A stretch of DNA of 64,000 bases from Streptomyces niveus (GCF_002009175.1 NZ_CP018047.1:7926493-7990492); one strand, 5' to 3'. Shown: positions 35,047 to 44,385, counted from the first letter of the stretch. Numbers and translations are program-made. The notes: a model not told the origin generated them from the sequence alone.

Positions 35047-36261
35047 CTAGTCGGGCAGTCGGTCGAGTACCCAGTGGCCGATGTCCTCCGTCATGAGGGC
35101 ATGCGGGTCGTTGTCCGAGGACAGGAGATAGTCGTCGACGTCGAACTCGTCCGGGGCCAGATTGTCGAGGCCGGCGTAGAGGTCCTCCTGCCGGTCCAGG
35201 TCGCGGACCGACACCGCGCTGACGGCCGGTACGAAGCACACGGACCGGTGGGCCGTCTCGACGTTCTCACCGGCGCCGGCGAGCGCGTCGGCGATGATGC
35301 CGAACGATTCGAGCGTCCCACCCGGCGCACCGTCCAGCTCGGGGAAGCCACTGGTGGTGATCGTCTCCGGGCCGCCGAGGACCCCGTCGAGCACGGCCAC
35401 CTCAGCCGGATCGCCCTGCGACTGGGCGAGGAAGTACGTGCCGTCGAAGAGCGGCCCCGCGCAGCGCAGCGTCTTCGCCCCGGCCCGCGCATCATTGCCC
35501 ACGCCGTCGCCCCGTCCGCTGGACACGGCGAGCAGACGCGGGATACGAGGCCACGAGCCGACCTGTTGGAGCTGTGACTTGAACTCGGTTCTCAGCGGGC
35601 TCTCCTGGGGCGTGCCCTTCGTACCGTCCAGATACCGCCAGAGCATCTGCTGCGAGGCCGGGCTGCTGATCTGCCGCAGATAGGTGTCGTCGACAGTGGC
35701 GGTGTAGTGCGCGAACGCCTGCAGCCCGATCGGCACCCACGCCCCGCGGTGCGGGCTGTCGAACGACAGGAAGACTCCGGCCCGATGGTCGACCCGCTGC
35801 TGCTCCAGCTTCGCCAGCGCGTAGCGGGCGACGAGGCCACCCATGCTGAACCCGCCGACGAGGAGCCGGGTGTCGCCGAGTTGCTCGGCGCCGGTCCGCA
35901 GGATCGCCGCGACCACCGCCTCGGCGTTGCGCAGGATCGACTCACTCCGCTCCTCGAATCCGACGAGGATCAGCGTGCGCCCCCGGCGCCGAAGCTCGCT
36001 GATGAACGGGAACCGGCCGTTCTCCAGACCGTCCCAGAGCGAGTTGAAATCGGTCGGCCCGAGGTTGAACCCGTCGGCCAGGACGACCGGCCTGACCACA
36101 CCCTTCTGCCCCGTCCCGTAGTACACCCGGGCGCTGCCGCCCGGCAGTTGCCACTCCTCGTCGGCCGCCGGCGCCCGCGAAGCCGTCGCTTCTCCGACCG
36201 GCGTCACCAGCCCGAACGCTCCGGCGGCTTTTCTGACCTGCTCCGTCGTGCTGTCGGCCAC
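35047..36261 (-). CDS. Alpha/beta hydrolase (lipase/PGAP1-like)
   Basis: 404 aa from a GTG at 36261 with AAGGGG six bases upstream; the frame extends to 36288. The nucleophile elbow is GGFSMGG (S139), with an oxyanion region VVLADGFNLGP. A large central insertion (residues about 170-300) separates the elbow from the GHW histidine near the C-terminus (MTEDIGHWVLDRL). No signal peptide, so it is cytosolic. Hydrolases of this type are among the effector enzymes that occur in actinobacterial caspase/trypsin conflict gene neighbourhoods. It is divergent from the trypsin module. Confidence 0.8.
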   Translation of the reverse strand: MADSTTEQVRKAAGAFGLVTPVGEATASRAPAADEEWQLPGGSARVYYGTGQKGVVRPVVLADGFNLGPTDFNSLWDGLENGRFPFISELRRRGRTLILVGFEERSESILRNAEAVVAAILRTGAEQLGDTRLLVGGFSMGGLVARYALAKLEQQRVDHRAGVFLSFDSPHRGAWVPIGLQAFAHYTATVDDTYLRQISSPASQQMLWRYLDGTKGTPQESPLRTEFKSQLQQVGSWPRIPRLLAVSSGRGDGVGNDARAGAKTLRCAGPLFDGTYFLAQSQGDPAEVAVLDGVLGGPETITTSGFPELDGAPGGTLESFGIIADALAGAGENVETAHRSVCFVPAVSAVSVRDLDRQEDLYAGLDNLAPDEFDVDDYLLSSDNDPHALMTEDIGHWVLDRLPD

Positions 36262-36623
36262 GACTGTCCCCTTCCACGCTGCTGACAACTCGGGGGAGAT
36301 CCTTCGCGGTTGACTCGACCCGTATGCGTGGATTCAGCTCGGATGACTACATTGAGTGAAATTACGTCGCTGGAAGTGACGCACCGCGATGCTCGACCCG
36401 ACCAATCCGCCCGGTGGGACTGGACCGGCAGCCGCACGCCGGATTCTGTCTCCAAGCGATCGCTGTCGAAGGATCAGAAGACTCTATTGGACAAGAACAC
36501 GCAATATCCATCACCAGCGAATAGATCCCAGCCACCGTGGCCAGACACTTGATACAACCAACGGAGAATCCGATCAACTCCCCCCACTCATGGTTTCTCT
36601 GATCCCGAGCACAAGGGTGGGGC
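36262..36623. other. Divergent promoter region, hydrolase and trypsin genes
   Basis: About 360 bases, AT-richer than average near 36330-36560. It presumably carries promoters in both directions. I do not see a tRNA or structured RNA. Confidence 0.45.
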
Positions 36624-37526
36624 ATGACGAAATCCCAGTCCGTACCTCTCTACATGGGCCGGATTCTCTCTCCCTCCGGAGTTCCGCAGGGCACCTGTTT
36701 CCAGTTGGCCCCCGGATATCTGGTGACCGCCTGGCACGTCGTACAGGCCACGCTGGCGCTGGGGGACGACGAGGTGCTGCGCGTCGACCGGTTGAGCCAC
36801 CCCGGTGCCGAGCGGATCACAGCCCGGGTCGCGGCCGAGGACCGGCGCGCGGATCTGGCGCTGCTCAAGGCGGAGGCCTCCTTCCCGGCGAGCGCGCGGC
36901 TTCTGCGCGGCGCCCGAACGGTCAAGCAGTCCGAGCCCGTGACAGTGGTGGGACACGCTGTTGTCCAGGAGGTGGGCGACCGGGCGCCCGTCGTATGGGT
37001 GGAGGCCCTCGGCGAATGGCAGGGCGAGGCCAGCCGCTCCGACGGCGTCGTCCTGGGGCGCTTCTACTCGCGGGACATCCTCTCCGGCATGAGCGGGGCG
37101 CCGGTCCGGCAGCGGAGCGACGACAGCGTGGTCGGTGTCGTCTCCGCCCGCTACAACACCTCCGACGGCTGGCTCGTCCACAGCGTATGGGCCTCCCGCG
37201 TCGAGGAGTTGCGCTCGCTCTGCGCGGGCCACGTCGACCTCGGCGGGAGCGGGATCCAGTGGATCGGCTTCACCGCCGGCGCCGCGACAGCGGTCGCGGA
37301 GAGCGTGCTGCGGAAGCCCGGCACCGGCCCGGGCAGCGAGATTCGTGTGGAGACGGCCCGGGCGCCGGACCAGGACGGCGCGCAGGTGCTACCGCCTGCG
37401 TCCCCGGGCGGCGCCGTGGACGCGACGCCGACCGGTACGGGCGGCGCCGTGTCGGACGCGATAACGGAGGAGGTGACTCAGAGCGCGCTGGCGCGAGCCG
37501 CTCGTTGGTTCCTCGACTCCCTGTAG
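36624..37526 (+). CDS. Trypsin-like serine peptidase of conflict-type module
   Basis: 300 aa, ATG start, no signal peptide, therefore cytosolic. The triad is visible: H38 (VTAWHVV), D77 (RRADLAL) and S157 (SGMSGAPV). Residues 1-215 form the chymotrypsin-like fold; the C-terminal 80 residues are a Pro/Gly/Thr-rich linker and a helix (ITEEVTQSALARAARWFLDSL). Cytosolic trypsin-like proteases next to Trypco genes are described in predicted bacterial conflict systems, where the protease is the effector. It heads a three-gene plus-strand cluster. Confidence 0.85.
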   Translation: MTKSQSVPLYMGRILSPSGVPQGTCFQLAPGYLVTAWHVVQATLALGDDEVLRVDRLSHPGAERITARVAAEDRRADLALLKAEASFPASARLLRGARTVKQSEPVTVVGHAVVQEVGDRAPVVWVEALGEWQGEASRSDGVVLGRFYSRDILSGMSGAPVRQRSDDSVVGVVSARYNTSDGWLVHSVWASRVEELRSLCAGHVDLGGSGIQWIGFTAGAATAVAESVLRKPGTGPGSEIRVETARAPDQDGAQVLPPASPGGAVDATPTGTGGAVSDAITEEVTQSALARAARWFLDSL

Positions 37527-37592
37527 GGCGCGGTTCCGGCACCCCGTCGAACGCACGAGTACGGACAGCTGACGAGTTGAAAGGCCGGCCAA

Positions 37593-38042
37593 GTGGAAAG
37601 AAGCCCGCACGACAGCGACTACGGACACTGGTTGATGAGCGTCTCGCGGCTCAACACCCTTCCCCTGAACGTCGCGGCGGTCCTTGATGACGGCACCCCG
37701 GACGCGATCACGATCCAGCCCGGCGATGCCTACATACACATCGAGACCGGTGTGATCCTGGCGTTCGTCCTCTCCGACAACCAGGGCGCGCGCTTCCTGT
37801 TCGCGCTCGACCATGCCGACCAGAGCACGGAGCCGCTCCGGGAGGTGATCCACGTCCTCAGAGACTCATGGTTCTTCCGGAATCTCGTGAAGGCCACTCC
37901 GGTCGGAAGGGCGGTCCGGGTCGGCGGATTCCTGCTGAGGCATTTCTGGAACTGGAGCAAAGAGCCCACCGGGACCGGCTACTACCAACAACCGAACGGG
38001 AATCTTATCTTCGCCGGAACCTACCAACTGGAACCGCACTGA
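37593..38042 (+). CDS. Unknown protein between trypsin and Trypco1 genes
   Basis: 149 aa from a GTG at 37593 with GAAAGG eight bases upstream. The N-terminal half is beta-rich (NVAAVLDDGTPDAITIQPGD, YIHIETGVILAFVLSD); the C-terminus is helical and aromatic (FLLRHFWNW). No motif recognised, no signal peptide. Conserved position between two functionally linked genes suggests that it belongs to the same module, possibly as sensor or regulator. Confidence 0.65.
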   Translation: MERSPHDSDYGHWLMSVSRLNTLPLNVAAVLDDGTPDAITIQPGDAYIHIETGVILAFVLSDNQGARFLFALDHADQSTEPLREVIHVLRDSWFFRNLVKATPVGRAVRVGGFLLRHFWNWSKEPTGTGYYQQPNGNLIFAGTYQLEPH

Positions 38043-38152
38043 CTCCGGTCCGTCTCGCGAATCACTTTCGGCACCGTGCACCACTCCCGGCACAGCGGAA
38101 ACTCCGGCCCGTCGGGAATTCCGCATTCCGGTACGGAAAGGGTAACCAACTC

Positions 38153-38503
38153 ATGGATTACGCGAAGGAAGTAGTGCCTGCCGTCATCGGCGGTCGGGAC
38201 GTCTACATCGCCGTTCAGCGGCTCCCCGGATCCGAGCCCACCTCGTCGTCCCTCCGCAGGGTCGCCGGACAGAAGGCGGCCGAGGCTTTGGATCACGTCC
38301 AGGAGACGATCCACTCCGTGGCGGAGCGATTCAGCAACACCGTAGGGGAGTTGGCGACGCAGGCCATCGCTCCCGAGTCGGTCTCCGTCGAGTTCGGCAT
38401 CACGATCGCCAGCGAGGGAAACATCGTCGTCTTCAGCGGGTCGGCCGAGGCGTCGATCGCGGTCACCCTGACCTATCCGGTCCCGCCCCGGCCGCAGACG
38501 TGA
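38153..38503 (+). CDS. Trypco1 (trypsin-co-occurring) domain protein
   Basis: 116 aa from an ATG at 38153. Helix AAEALDHVQETIHSVAERF is followed by the family signature SVSVEFGITIASEGNIVVFS and a final strand ASIAVTLTYPVP. This is the CU044_2847/Trypco1 pattern (helix, then VEFGxxxxAExGxxx strands). Such proteins accompany trypsin-like peptidases and NTPases in predicted conflict systems and may tether or inhibit the protease. The frame upstream of 38153 has no start or motif. Confidence 0.8.
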   Translation: MDYAKEVVPAVIGGRDVYIAVQRLPGSEPTSSSLRRVAGQKAAEALDHVQETIHSVAERFSNTVGELATQAIAPESVSVEFGITIASEGNIVVFSGSAEASIAVTLTYPVPPRPQT

Positions 38504-38639
38504 CGACGTGATCGCCGGCCGACCGGAGGGGGACCGGACCGTCCCCTGAATCAGCATCAGCCGCGGCTCAGCACTGCGCTGGGCCGCGGCTCGACGTCCG
38601 CCGTGAGTACCGGGCCGGTTGAGACGGCCGGGGCTGTCA

Positions 38640-38935
38640 GTGGCGGATGCCATGATCGCCGTCGTGATCCTCGCGCGTACCTCCAGCGCGATGCCACTGA
38701 TCTCACCCCGCATGTGCAGCAGCGGCGCGAAGTGCGTCTCGTGGTGGAGCCGTCCGCCGACGGTGAGCAGATCGGAGACGTCCTGCGGCCCACCGGATCG
38801 TCACGGTTGTGCCCGAGCCAGTTCAGCAGGGTGGTGTTGATCTTGGCGATCCGCCCGTCCAGCAGGGTGGACAGGTATCCGCACGGGGCGTGTTCGTACA
38901 GGTCCTCGGCGCTGTCCACCGGGGTGCCCGTGGCC
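38640..38935 (-). pseudogene. PAS-domain fragment of a signalling protein (SpoIIE-phosphatase type)
   Basis: On the minus strand EDLYEHAPCGYLSTLLDGRI and then KINTTLLNWLGHNRDD form the start of a PAS domain as found in Streptomyces PAS-SpoIIE phosphatases. A frame change follows, and the end of the domain continues in another frame as MRGEISGIALEVRA (38713 downwards). Only about 95 residues in two frames remain, with no phosphatase domain. A decayed gene squeezed between the Trypco1 and beta-lactamase-like genes. Confidence 0.65.
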
Positions 38936-38951
38936 GGGCACCCCGGTGACG

Positions 38952-40721
38952 TCAGTTGGCCGACTCCTGCCAGCCGTCGGACACCAGACGCCTGACGTCG
39001 AAGGCGTCGTGGCCGTCGCTCGTGACGCGGATTCCGTCGACGTACACTCCGCGGCCCTGGTACGCACCATCGGTGCGGTACCTCCAGCGCAGGTGGGTGG
39101 TGTCGGCGGCGACCTCCGCGGATGCCTTGAGCCACTGCCTGCCCGAGTATCCGTCGAACGTCCCCCCGGTACTCCAGCGCCGGCCCTTCGCCCTCAGGTT
39201 CAGCGGGACGGGGGCCCAGTTGGAGCCGCCGTCCGTGGATGCCTCCAGGCTGCCGCTGTCGACCTTCGGTTCGGTGTCGTACCAGAGATGGAAGGCGACC
39301 TTGCCCGTCGTGCGCATCCTGCTCAACGGTGCTGTGAGCGTCACGTCGGCGGCGTCCGTCATGCCGGAGAACCACGCGGTCCTCCCGGTGGCGGGCCTCA
39401 CCGGCACCGCGCGGGCGAAGGCCCGTGCAGGCGCACGGCGGTAGTCGCTGTCCGTGCCCCAGTCACGGGTGGGGTGGACGCGGTTGGCCAGGAAGACGAA
39501 CACGGTGCGGTCGACCGGGTCGACGACGATGCAGGGACCGGTGTAGCCGGTGTGGCCGGCGGTCACCGGGGACGTCAGCGCGTCCATGTAGAACCGCTGG
39601 CCGACCTGCCAGCCGAGCCCGCGTGGCGAAGCGCCGATGTCCGCGCTGTAGTTGACGAGTATCTTTCTGACCGTCGCCTCGGACAGGACGCGGGTGCCCG
39701 CGTAGTGCCCGCCGTTGGCGAGCATCTGACCGAAGACGGCCATGTCGGCGGCCGTCGAGAAGATGCCCGCGTGGCCCGCGACACCACCCAGGTACCAGGC
39801 GTTCTCGTCGTGCACGGTGCCGTGGACCATGCCCCGGCCCGTCCCCGGTTGGTACTCGGTCGCCGCGATCCGAGGCAGCAGGCTCCGCGGCGGGTTGAAC
39901 ATCGTCTCGGTCATGCCCAGCGGTCCGGTGACCCGGTCGGCGATCAGGTCGTCCAGTGGCTCTCCCGTCACGCGGTGCAGCAACTGCCCCAGCGTGATCA
40001 GGTTCAGGTCGGAGTATTCGTAGCCGCTTCCCGGCTCCCGCCGCAGTACCGACGCGTAAATGGCCGCCATCCGAGCGTCGTTGCCGGGGTAGCCGGCCAG
40101 GTTCATCCATGAGACGAGGCCCGAGCGGTGCGTCAGGAGATGACGCGGGGTGATGGCGGCCTTGGCCGGATCGGCCGCCGCGAAATCGGGCAGATACCTC
40201 GCCACCGGCTCGTCCAGGTCGATGACGCCTCGTTCCCACAACTGTGCCGCGACCGTCGAGGTGAACAGTTTGCTCACCGACGCCATGTCGAAGAGGGTGT
40301 CCTTCGCCATGGGCACCCACTGCTCGCGCGGCAGCTCGACCGGGGTCTTGGTGGCCGCGTCCCAACTCTCGTACCGCACCGCATGGCCGCGCGCCTCGTG
40401 AGCCACGATCACGCTGTTGCGCGCCGCGATGAGCACGAAGCCCGGGTGCGAGGGATTGGGCCGGCCCGGCCCCGGCGCCATGTAGCGCGCCGCCTCGTCG
40501 GCCATCCGGTCGACGTGCTCGGTGATCAGCCCGGCCCGGCCGGCGGAGCCGGGGCGCAACCGGCGTGAGACGGTGGGGAATCGGATGTCGTCAGGGGTGA
40601 TGGTCGGCGGTCCCGTACGGACACCCGTGGGCGTGGCGGCGTGGACCGTACCGCCGAGCGGAAGGGCCGCCCCGGCGCCGGCCGCCGCAGCCGCCGCGTG
40701 GAGGAAGTTCCTGCGTCTCAT
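38952..40721 (-). CDS. Tat-exported serine hydrolase (beta-lactamase family, AmiE/YbbE-like)
   Basis: 589 aa. The N-terminus has a twin-arginine signal (RRRNFLHAA). The class C beta-lactamase/PBP4 triad is present: S148-x-x-K151 (MASVSKLF), Y236-S-D (YEYSDLN) and an HTG box (AGHTGYTG). The last 170 residues form a beta-sandwich (FHLWYDTEPKVDSGSLEAS) likely to bind glycan. It is third in an operon with nagZ and namZ. In Bacillus the equivalent cluster includes AmiE, a beta-lactamase-family MurNAc-L-Ala amidase, so removal of peptide from MurNAc is the likely role. It acts outside the membrane. Confidence 0.8.
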   Translation of the reverse strand: MRRRNFLHAAAAAAGAGAALPLGGTVHAATPTGVRTGPPTITPDDIRFPTVSRRLRPGSAGRAGLITEHVDRMADEAARYMAPGPGRPNPSHPGFVLIAARNSVIVAHEARGHAVRYESWDAATKTPVELPREQWVPMAKDTLFDMASVSKLFTSTVAAQLWERGVIDLDEPVARYLPDFAAADPAKAAITPRHLLTHRSGLVSWMNLAGYPGNDARMAAIYASVLRREPGSGYEYSDLNLITLGQLLHRVTGEPLDDLIADRVTGPLGMTETMFNPPRSLLPRIAATEYQPGTGRGMVHGTVHDENAWYLGGVAGHAGIFSTAADMAVFGQMLANGGHYAGTRVLSEATVRKILVNYSADIGASPRGLGWQVGQRFYMDALTSPVTAGHTGYTGPCIVVDPVDRTVFVFLANRVHPTRDWGTDSDYRRAPARAFARAVPVRPATGRTAWFSGMTDAADVTLTAPLSRMRTTGKVAFHLWYDTEPKVDSGSLEASTDGGSNWAPVPLNLRAKGRRWSTGGTFDGYSGRQWLKASAEVAADTTHLRWRYRTDGAYQGRGVYVDGIRVTSDGHDAFDVRRLVSDGWQESAN

Positions 40722-40760
40722 GCCTCAACTCTGCTTTCTCACCGATTGGTCGGGACGGGC

Positions 40761-42047
40761 TCAGCGATAGATCAGGAACTCCCTGCGCAGAGCGCGGAAT
40801 CGCTTCAGGTCGTCGTGCCAGACCTCCGGGATGTCGGCCGCGTCCGTACCGTTCTCGATCGCCTCGCGCACCCGGGTGTCGCCGCTCAGCTTGTCCATCC
40901 AGAAGCTGGTGACGTCCTGGGACCGCCAGCGGTACTCGGGGAAGAGCCGCCACTGCTCGGTGATCATGGCGAGTGCGGTGGGGATCGGCTCGAAGCGGTC
41001 GACGTCCGTGATCAGCACCTCGACGCCACCGCAGGTCTTGTCCTGCTGCTTGGAGAACACCGGCTTGAAGTACGCCTCGCGGAAACGGACTCCCGGCATC
41101 TCGCGTGCGTTGAGCGCCCTCTCCCAGCGGTGATCGATGCCGGGAGCGCCGATGAGCTGGAACGGCTGAGTGGTGCCGCGGCCCTCGGACAGTGCCGACG
41201 CCTCGAAGAGGCAGGTGCCGACGTAGATGTCGGCGGTGGCGAGCGTGGGCATGTTGGGTGAGGGCGCCACCCAGGGCAATCCGGTGTCCGTGTACCGCAT
41301 GCGCCGGTCCCAGCCCGACAGCCGCTGGACGTACAGATCCGCCCGCTTGCCCCCGGTGGCGGCCGGTACGAACACCTCGTTGTAGAGCCGGGCCAGCTCT
41401 CCCGGCGTCATGCCGTGCTGCTGCGCGATGGCCTTGAGCCCGACGAACGTGGAGTGCTCGGGGTGAAGCACCGGCCCGTACGCGTCCTTTCCGGACAACG
41501 GGGTGGGCCGGTCGAGGACGACGAACTTCACGCCGAGTCGCGCCGCGGCCTCCAGCGCCAGATACATCGTCCAGATGTAGGTGTAGAAGCGGGCACCGAC
41601 CTCCTGGATGTCGAAGACGACGGTGTCCAGTTCGAGGTCGGAGAACAGCCGCTCCATCGTGGCGGAGTTGTTGTAGGCGTTGTAGACGGGCAGTCCGGTC
41701 TTCTCGTCGATGAAGAACTCCTCGCCCTCGCCGGCCTGCCCGATGCCGCGGAACCCGTGTTCCGGACCGAAGATCGCGACCAGGTTGACGGCTGCGTCCG
41801 CGACCATCACATCGACGATGTGGTTCAACTCGCGGTCGATGCCGGTGGGGTTGGAGATGATGCCGACCCGCTGTCCGGTCACGGACGCGTAGCCGCTGCG
41901 GCGCAGGGTTTCGAAGCCGGTGCGCACCCCGCCTTTCGCACCGTGCCCCTTGCCCTGTGCTACGGCGGGGCCCGCCGCTGCCGGCCCGGCCGTGCCCGCG
42001 GCCACGGCCGAGGTCGCGGCCACCGTCAGTAGATCTCTGCGTCGCAT
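40761..42047 (-). CDS. namZ: Exo-beta-N-acetylmuramidase NamZ (DUF1343/GH171)
   Basis: 428 aa with a Tat-like signal (MRRRDLLTVAA). The family signature is well kept: RVGIISNPTGIDRELNHIVD, then IFGPEHGFRG and LPVYNAY, followed by VVFDIQEVGARFYTYIWTM, VVLDRPTPL, GWDRRMRYTDTGLPWVAPSPN and EGRGTTQPFQLIGAP. DUF1343 proteins are exo-lytic muramidases (NamZ) that release MurNAc from peptidoglycan chain ends. The spacing of about 57 bases to nagZ and 39 to the next gene indicates one operon. RBS AAAGGA nine bases before the ATG. Confidence 0.92.
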   Translation of the reverse strand: MRRRDLLTVAATSAVAAGTAGPAAAGPAVAQGKGHGAKGGVRTGFETLRRSGYASVTGQRVGIISNPTGIDRELNHIVDVMVADAAVNLVAIFGPEHGFRGIGQAGEGEEFFIDEKTGLPVYNAYNNSATMERLFSDLELDTVVFDIQEVGARFYTYIWTMYLALEAAARLGVKFVVLDRPTPLSGKDAYGPVLHPEHSTFVGLKAIAQQHGMTPGELARLYNEVFVPAATGGKRADLYVQRLSGWDRRMRYTDTGLPWVAPSPNMPTLATADIYVGTCLFEASALSEGRGTTQPFQLIGAPGIDHRWERALNAREMPGVRFREAYFKPVFSKQQDKTCGGVEVLITDVDRFEPIPTALAMITEQWRLFPEYRWRSQDVTSFWMDKLSGDTRVREAIENGTDAADIPEVWHDDLKRFRALRREFLIYR

Positions 42048-42060
42048 GGTGGCGATGTCC

Positions 42061-42087
42061 TTTGTTCGTTCGTTTGTTCGTTCGTTT
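42061..42087. repeat. 12-bp tandem repeat in nagZ-namZ gap
   Basis: TTTGTTCGTTCG occurs twice in tandem (42061-42084) followed by TTT, i.e. a TTCG-rich microsatellite directly upstream of the namZ ribosome site, in the mRNA leader between nagZ and namZ. Confidence 0.85.
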
Positions 42088-42104
42088 CGGCGGTTCGTCA
42101 GCGG

Positions 42105-43910
42105 TCAGTGCCGGTAGCTCAGCCCGTGGCCGAGCGGGAACAGGGGCTGGTCGGGATCGTCCGCCCTGGGGATCGTCACCGGCAGCTTGCCGCGCGGGCG
42201 GACTTCGCCGAACAGCACCCGGGTCGCCGACTCCAGCGCGCCTTCGCGGTAGGAGTACGTGGCCAGGTGGGTGCCCGCCTCCGGGTAGCGGGCGATGTCG
42301 TACGGCGTGCCGACGGCGACGGTGACGACCGGCTTGCCGGTCTCGATCAGGGCGTTCACCAGGGCGGACTGTCCAGGGTTGGCCCCGGCGCCGCTGGTGA
42401 CGACCACGACGGAATCGTGCCCGCGGGCCTCGGCCGTGGCGGCGGCGACGGTGGCGGCGCCCGGGTTGGTGCCGGTGTAGTGCGAGGCGGCTGTCACGCC
42501 GCGCTTGCCGATGAGCGCGGTCAGCTGGGACGTCGTGGCCTCGCCCCAGCCGGTGACCAGTACGCTCCGCGCGTCGTCCGTGAGCGGCAGCACCCGGTCG
42601 TCGTTCTTGACGAGCGTGGTGGTCCGGTCCGTGATGCGCTGGGCGGCCCGCAGATGTGCGGGCGATCCGACGGTCTCGTCAACTCCGTACGGGCTGGCGA
42701 AAGGCCGCTTCACGATGCCCTGCTGCTGCTTCAGGGTCAGGATCCGCCGTACGGACCTGTCGATGCGCTTCTCGGTCAGCTCGCCCTCGGCGACGGCTTC
42801 CAGCACCGCGTTGTACGCCGTGTCCAGGTTGGGCGGCATCAGCAGCATGTCCACCCCGGCCTGCAGCGCCTTGACCGGTACGTCCTCGTCCGGATAGGTC
42901 TCACGGACCCCGGCCATGGAGAGGGAGTCGGTGACGACCACACCGTCGTAACCGATCTCGTCGCGGAGCAGTCCGGTCATGATCGGCTTCGACAGGGTGG
43001 CCGGATCGCCGGTGGGGTCGAGCTCGGGGAACTGGATGTGACCGGTCATGATGGCGCCGATACCGGTGTCGACGGCCCGTCGGAAGGGCGGCGCGTCGAT
43101 TTTCCGCCACTGTTCGAGAGTGTGGGTGATGACCGGCAGACCGACGTGGCTGTCCACATCGGTGTCGCCGTGCCCGGGGAAGTGTTTGGCGGTCGCGACC
43201 ACGCCCGCGCCGCCGCTCTGGTAGCCGCGCACCTGTGCCTCGGTCAGATCGGCGGCCAGTCGCGGATCACTGCTGAAGGACCGCACGCCGATCACCGGGT
43301 TGGCGGGATTGACGTTCACATCGGCGACCGGGGCGAAGTTCTGGTTGATGCCGACCGCCCGCAGCTCCTGTCCGGCGATCTTCCCGGCTGCACGCGCGTC
43401 CCGCTCGCTGCCGGAGGCGCCGAGCGCCATGTTCCCCGCGAACTGCGTCGCGGGCGGGCCGAGCCGCTGGACGATGCCGTGCTCCTGGTCGGTGCTGACC
43501 AGCAGCGGCACTTCGGCCGGCTGTCCGAGCGCGGCCTGCTGGAGCCCGTTGGAGAGCGAGGCCACCTGCTTCGGGTTCTGGAGGTTGTCGGACCAGGCGA
43601 AGTAGATCACGCCGCCGAGGTGGTACTTGTCGATCGCCTGCTCCGCATTGTCGACGCCGAGCCAGCTCCGGTTCCTCGTGACGTCGGCGGCCTTGTCGGT
43701 GTCGGCCGATGTTCCGTAGGCGTACGTGGTGAAGAGTTGGCCGACCTTCTCCTCGAGAGTCATCCGGGCCATGGTCTTCTCGACCCACCCCCGAGGCGCC
43801 GGCGCCTCGGCCGACACGGCGGTCGGCATGGACAGCAGCAGACCGGACACGGCCGCTGTGACCGTGACCCGTCTGCGGAAGCTTCGGTCTCGGCGTATCG
43901 CGTGAACCAT
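42105..43910 (-). CDS. nagZ: Secreted beta-N-acetylglucosaminidase NagZ (GH3)
   Basis: 601 aa, ATG at 43910 with AAAGGAG six bases upstream and a Sec signal ending near AVSAE. The GH3 catalytic domain carries the NagZ motif KHFPGHGDTDVDSH (residues 242-255, with the H248-D249 general acid dyad on a flexible loop) and the nucleophile D328 in VVVTDSLSMAGV. A second GH3 alpha/beta sandwich domain fills residues 420-600. It would remove GlcNAc from peptidoglycan or chitin fragments, giving the substrate for NamZ. First gene of the operon. Confidence 0.92.
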   Translation of the reverse strand: MVHAIRRDRSFRRRVTVTAAVSGLLLSMPTAVSAEAPAPRGWVEKTMARMTLEEKVGQLFTTYAYGTSADTDKAADVTRNRSWLGVDNAEQAIDKYHLGGVIYFAWSDNLQNPKQVASLSNGLQQAALGQPAEVPLLVSTDQEHGIVQRLGPPATQFAGNMALGASGSERDARAAGKIAGQELRAVGINQNFAPVADVNVNPANPVIGVRSFSSDPRLAADLTEAQVRGYQSGGAGVVATAKHFPGHGDTDVDSHVGLPVITHTLEQWRKIDAPPFRRAVDTGIGAIMTGHIQFPELDPTGDPATLSKPIMTGLLRDEIGYDGVVVTDSLSMAGVRETYPDEDVPVKALQAGVDMLLMPPNLDTAYNAVLEAVAEGELTEKRIDRSVRRILTLKQQQGIVKRPFASPYGVDETVGSPAHLRAAQRITDRTTTLVKNDDRVLPLTDDARSVLVTGWGEATTSQLTALIGKRGVTAASHYTGTNPGAATVAAATAEARGHDSVVVVTSGAGANPGQSALVNALIETGKPVVTVAVGTPYDIARYPEAGTHLATYSYREGALESATRVLFGEVRPRGKLPVTIPRADDPDQPLFPLGHGLSYRH

Positions 43911-44047
43911 CGCGCACTCCTTTGCCGTTGGGGCGGATTGGCGTGGACTCGACAGGCCTGTGCCTGTGTCTACGGCTCATTCACACCTCAGGTCAAGAGG
44001 GTGAGCGCTCCTTGATGAGAGGCATTCGCGCAGGTCAGCGGTACTAC

Positions 44048-44063
44048 AGTGGTGTAGACCACT
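44048..44063. promoter_or_regulatory. DasR-type operator (dre site) upstream of nagZ
   Basis: AGTGGTGTAGACCACT at 44048-44063 is a near-perfect palindrome matching the dre consensus A(C/G)TGGTCTAGACCA(C/G)T with a single deviation. It lies 138 bases before the nagZ start. DasR is the GntR-type regulator of GlcNAc and chitin use in Streptomyces, which fits the operon's function. Confidence 0.8.
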
Positions 44064-44385
44064 GATTGTTCAGCCCGCCGGACATCCTTGTGGCGCCCCA
44101 CAGACCGCCCACCACGGCAGCGGATCCCTGTCCGAGCGGCTCCACCAGGCGAGCGGACCGTCACCTGCCCCGCCCCGCAACGCCGATCGCGCTCTACGAA
44201 GCAGGACGCCGGTCACCCTGTCGCAGCGTCACGGGACCTCTCGGCAGTGCATGCCGCACCCAGGGGACGAAGCCCTGCGGCCCCCAGGTCGATACCGAAG
44301 ACCCTGGCGGGTTGGGGGTGTCGCCGGATGATCTGTCATCCTGCGGCCTGACACACCATCAACTTCCTGAGGGAGATACACAGTC

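Noticed and set aside
36389..36560. Possible tRNA gene in the divergent region
   Set aside because: No cloverleaf or T-loop consensus could be assembled.
42108..44015. 635-codon frame opposite nagZ
   Set aside because: Antisense shadow; nagZ motifs and signal peptide are on the minus strand.
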